Origin: a virus
Virus record (IMG/VR): IMGVR_UViG_3300033141_006329
Location: 62,001 to 126,000 of that record
Length of the DNA: 64,000 nt
Direction: 5' to 3' (one strand)
Below the pieces are notes generated by a model. It made no database searches, was not told the origin of the DNA, and was given only the letters and a program-made list of their open reading frames with translations. A program made the translations under genes and the position numbers. Positions 61,422-64,000 of this stretch are shown one piece after another; positions within the stretch are counted from its first letter, which is position 1; every line of letters starts with the position of its first letter.

Positions 61422-63387
61422 AAAAACTAAAGCTCCCAAGAAAATTAGGGCTAAGAAAACAGGTGCAATCAAGAAAGCGTTTGATACATTCAAAAATAAA
61501 GTACTGAAAACACCTGACAACAAATCCTTAGATAATGTTGATGTAGTATTATCAAGGGTATCTGATAGTATTGTCAATAAGGATTCTCTAAACCAAGCAG
61601 AATTAGTTAGGAAAGTTTTCTCTGATACTATAAATAGTGATGTGTTTAAAAACACTTCCTCAGATATGGTTTTTTCTCCAGAAACAATTGGTCGATTGAT
61701 GAGATATAGCAACGCAGAAGAAATATGTGATATGCTTCCATATTGTGCCAGGGCATTAAAAATAATAGCAAATGAAACTATAGCCCCAGATAAAGTAACT
61801 AAAGAAAGCCTACAATTTTTACAAACAAAAACCTTTGATGCTAGTGATCAAAAATCATTAACAAATGTCCGAGCTATAAATGAGGTTTTGAAAATTGAAG
61901 ATTATATGTATACCTTAATTTACGAAACCCTAAAACTCGGAGATCAATTTGTAGAGATATGTGATTATAAATCTAAAGAGGTTCCGATAACTCAATCCTT
62001 ACTCAGTGAAGAAACTAACCGAATGGAAGAATCCGTAGTGACAATGAGCGAAGTAGATGTAACTCTTAAGGGACATGCAATGAATGAGTTTGGAAAAGTT
62101 GTGGAAGAAAGTCAATCCATGAGAATAAGACCTACCATAATCGAAGATACAAATAGTGCAAGTACAATTCCCATAGAAAATGTAAGACTGATAATCCACG
62201 ATCCCAGATATATAATAAAGTTACAATCCAATAGGTTCAAAATGTGTTTAGGATATTTAGTATTACCTAGACCTAGTGATGGCGGCGGATCAAATGGTAT
62301 ACCAGGTGCAAGTTGCGGTAGTTCTACAGGATCTTCAGGGTTACAATTTTATGGATCACACAGTATGCGACCAATGACAGGTATAGATAGATTATATTCA
62401 GAAATAATAACATCTATAAAGAAAAAGTTAGGAACCAAAGAATTATCGATTCAGAAAAAAGAAATATTGGATATGTTAACCAGAGTTGTTAAGGAATATG
62501 ATGCTCAGGAAAATCTCCAATTTAATATAAGATATGTCCCACCAGAAAGAATGGAACATTTCAATATAGAAAGTAGAAGGTTTTTTCCATACGGTGAAGG
62601 AATATTTTATAAATCCTCATTCTCAGCTAAATTATTGGCAGTATTTGAAACGGCATTGGTAATAAAAAGAGTATCTGACTCTAGTGATAAAAGGGTAATA
62701 TATGTAGAATCCGGTTTACCCAGAAATGTAAGGAATCTGATCGAAGAACTTAAAGAGTCAATGCAGAAGAGGAAATTTAGTATGGATACTATGGGTAATA
62801 TAAGTAGTGTTGTATCAATGATTACAAGCTATGAAACCTATTATATTCCTCAAAAACAAGGCAAGCGATATGTAGAGTTTGATCAAATCCCATCCAATAT
62901 AAATATAAGAGATTTACATGACGAACTAAAAACCTTTAGAGATCAATTAATATCATCATTAGATGTACCACCTGCATTTGTTAATGTTGATGAAAATACA
63001 CCAAATAAGAATGCCCTATCACACGAGTCAATGTTATTCGCAAAAACTATTGTAGGATATCAAGATCAATTGTCAAGACCAGTGCAAGGCTTATTTTCAA
63101 AAATATATAAGCTGGTGCATGATCAGAAGATACCTTTAGGTATAAATATAACCTTCTTTCCTCCAAGGATGTTGGAAATAGAGAGGGATGCGGAACATAA
63201 TGAGACTGTAGTTAGATTAATCAATGCTTTAGCTGAAGTTGGTATTGATAAAGAATATCTCAAGAGGAAGTATTTATCTATTGACTGGGTCGAACATGAA
63301 GAATATAAGACTAAATCCGAATTAGAGAATAAAACAGAGGGTGAGAAGAAGGATGAAGAAGGTGGAGGTTTTGGTGGTGGATATTAA
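61414..63387 (+). CDS. Portal protein (T4 gp20-like)
   Basis: 657 residues. Basic N-terminal 20 residues. The core has the gp20-like order DMLPYCARALKIIANETIAP, YVPPERMEHFNIESRRFFPY, FETALVIKRVSDSS and YVESGLPRNVRNLIEELKES, with a clip/wing region and a Gly-rich C-terminus (GGGFGGGY). It forms the dodecameric DNA entry ring and marks the head-gene cluster. AGGAGGCG site; overlaps the upstream gene by 8 bases. Confidence 0.88.
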   Translation: MARKTKAPKKIRAKKTGAIKKAFDTFKNKVLKTPDNKSLDNVDVVLSRVSDSIVNKDSLNQAELVRKVFSDTINSDVFKNTSSDMVFSPETIGRLMRYSNAEEICDMLPYCARALKIIANETIAPDKVTKESLQFLQTKTFDASDQKSLTNVRAINEVLKIEDYMYTLIYETLKLGDQFVEICDYKSKEVPITQSLLSEETNRMEESVVTMSEVDVTLKGHAMNEFGKVVEESQSMRIRPTIIEDTNSASTIPIENVRLIIHDPRYIIKLQSNRFKMCLGYLVLPRPSDGGGSNGIPGASCGSSTGSSGLQFYGSHSMRPMTGIDRLYSEIITSIKKKLGTKELSIQKKEILDMLTRVVKEYDAQENLQFNIRYVPPERMEHFNIESRRFFPYGEGIFYKSSFSAKLLAVFETALVIKRVSDSSDKRVIYVESGLPRNVRNLIEELKESMQKRKFSMDTMGNISSVVSMITSYETYYIPQKQGKRYVEFDQIPSNINIRDLHDELKTFRDQLISSLDVPPAFVNVDENTPNKNALSHESMLFAKTIVGYQDQLSRPVQGLFSKIYKLVHDQKIPLGINITFFPPRMLEIERDAEHNETVVRLINALAEVGIDKEYLKRKYLSIDWVEHEEYKTKSELENKTEGEKKDEEGGGFGGGY

Positions 63388-63412
63388 CAGGAAACTACTG
63401 TTAAATAAGGCA

Positions 63413-63427
63413 GGACAAACTATAAAC
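63413..63427 (+). promoter_or_regulatory. GGACAAA element
   Basis: GGACAAACTATAAAC, 17 bases before the 63445 start, with CAGGAAACTACTGTT (partly self-complementary) upstream. Confidence 0.6.
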
Positions 63428-63444
63428 AATAGAAGGAGAAATAA

Positions 63445-63897
63445 ATGAGACTTTACGATCTGTTGGAAGATATCCTGCTTTACACTGAACAGGAACAAGA
63501 AGATCCACCCGAAGAACAAGAGGCTCCAGATGAGGAAGCTCAAGCGGAACCTCCTGCAGAGGAATATGAAGAAGAACCCGCAGCGGGTGGGGATGAATTT
63601 GGAGAACCAGAAGTATCTCCTGAAGAAACAATCACAATCATAGATAAGGCATATAGACTTAAGAAGATATATTCGCGGCTAATAGCCCTATCTCGTATAT
63701 TAGATTATGAAACAGATCCTAAATTAGAGGAAATTAGAGATAAGACCTTGGAAGCTATAGACCTCTTTCATATCATCGTTTCAAATTTCGATAGTTTTAA
63801 GGATAAGTTAGACAATATAATAGATGGATTTTATAAATTTTTAGAGAAAGCGACAGAAGAGCTGGATAAATTAACGAAGGAAACGAAGGAAGAATAG
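63445..63897 (+). CDS. Probable prohead core protein (gp67/gp68-like by position)
   Basis: 150 residues. The N-terminal 60 residues are Glu/Pro/Ala-rich (QEQEDPPEEQEAPDEEAQAE), then a helical bundle (IDKAYRLKKIYSRLIALSRI). In T4 the small acidic prohead core genes follow the portal gene in just this place. Assigned by position and composition, not by sequence motif. Confidence 0.6.
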   Translation: MRLYDLLEDILLYTEQEQEDPPEEQEAPDEEAQAEPPAEEYEEEPAAGGDEFGEPEVSPEETITIIDKAYRLKKIYSRLIALSRILDYETDPKLEEIRDKTLEAIDLFHIIVSNFDSFKDKLDNIIDGFYKFLEKATEELDKLTKETKEE

Positions 63898-63906
63898 GAG
63901 AGAGAT

Positions 63907-64000
63907 ATGTATATAATTTCTGAAGCATCAAGTGTAAGAACAATTCCTAAGAAATTAAAATCACTGAAAGAAGGTAGAATCCGATTGAAAGTTGGTCTTC
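63907..64000 (+). CDS. Start of next head-block gene (partial)
   Basis: ATG after AGGAGAGAG, product starting MYIISEASSVRTIPKKLKSL and open to the window edge. Position after the core protein suggests a prohead protease or another core protein, but 31 residues are not enough to tell. Confidence 0.6.
   Translation, partial: MYIISEASSVRTIPKKLKSLKEGRIRLKVGL

Noticed and set aside
1-64000. CRISPR array, IS element, integrase or attachment site
   Set aside because: No regularly spaced identical short repeats, no transposase or integrase motifs were seen; the only mobile gene found is the GIY-YIG endonuclease.

Overview
The window looks like a piece of the genome of a large tailed double-stranded DNA phage with a T4-like (myovirus) core. 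It is AT-rich, genes are packed with 1 to 30 base overlaps, and there are no rRNA, tRNA or host housekeeping blocks. The T4-type genes are a portal (gp20-like), a DnaB/gp41-like helicase, a DnaG/gp61-like primase, a gp44/RFC-like clamp loader subunit and a family B DNA polymerase. The host is not visible from the sequence. The heptose and LPS-type sugar genes and the small lipoprotein make a Gram-negative host plausible, but that is inference.

Layout. Positions 1 to about 45,180 are all read on the minus strand; about 45,370 to 64,000 are all read on the plus strand; the divergent switch lies at 45,183-45,372. Minus strand, right to left: a cluster of six glycosyltransferase and small genes (45.2 to 39.3 kb); a zinc protein and a 1.4 kb gene-free, repeat- and hairpin-rich stretch (38.9 to 37.5 kb); a DUF488 protein, a 665-aa unknown protein and two possible virion proteins (37.5 to 32.9 kb); a second sugar operon with a radical SAM enzyme and a sugar dehydrogenase (32.5 to 28.0 kb); purD (27.9 kb); clamp loader and primase (26.2 to 23.9 kb); many small genes including groES and a methanogen-type thymidylate synthase (23.5 to 16 kb); then tail-fibre-like genes built from shared modules, with a J-domain protein, a GIY-YIG endonuclease, a papain-like amidase and a metallophosphatase (16 to 1 kb).

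Plus strand, left to right: a heptosyltransferase-like gene, a methyltransferase, a QueC-like enzyme, the bifunctional heptose kinase/adenylyltransferase HldE, a lipoprotein, a 3'-5' exonuclease, an ASCH protein, a DNA polymerase split in two with its parts in reversed order, QueE, a DpdA-like DNA transglycosylase, the helicase, and the start of the head-assembly block (portal and acidic proteins) running off the right end.

How the genes work together. QueC-like, QueE and DpdA-like proteins point to replacement of guanine in phage DNA by a 7-deazaguanine, with PurD and the thymidylate synthase feeding nucleotide supply. HldE plus at least two GT9 proteins and several other transferases point to a phage-run heptose/glycan pathway. 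Primase, helicase, clamp loader and polymerase form the replisome; the polymerase carries an N-terminal uracil-DNA glycosylase domain. About twenty copies of a short element (consensus TGGACAAAYTAAAAAC, often preceded by a CCAGT-N6-ACTGG hairpin) sit just upstream of genes on both strands and are probably the phage's own expression signal.
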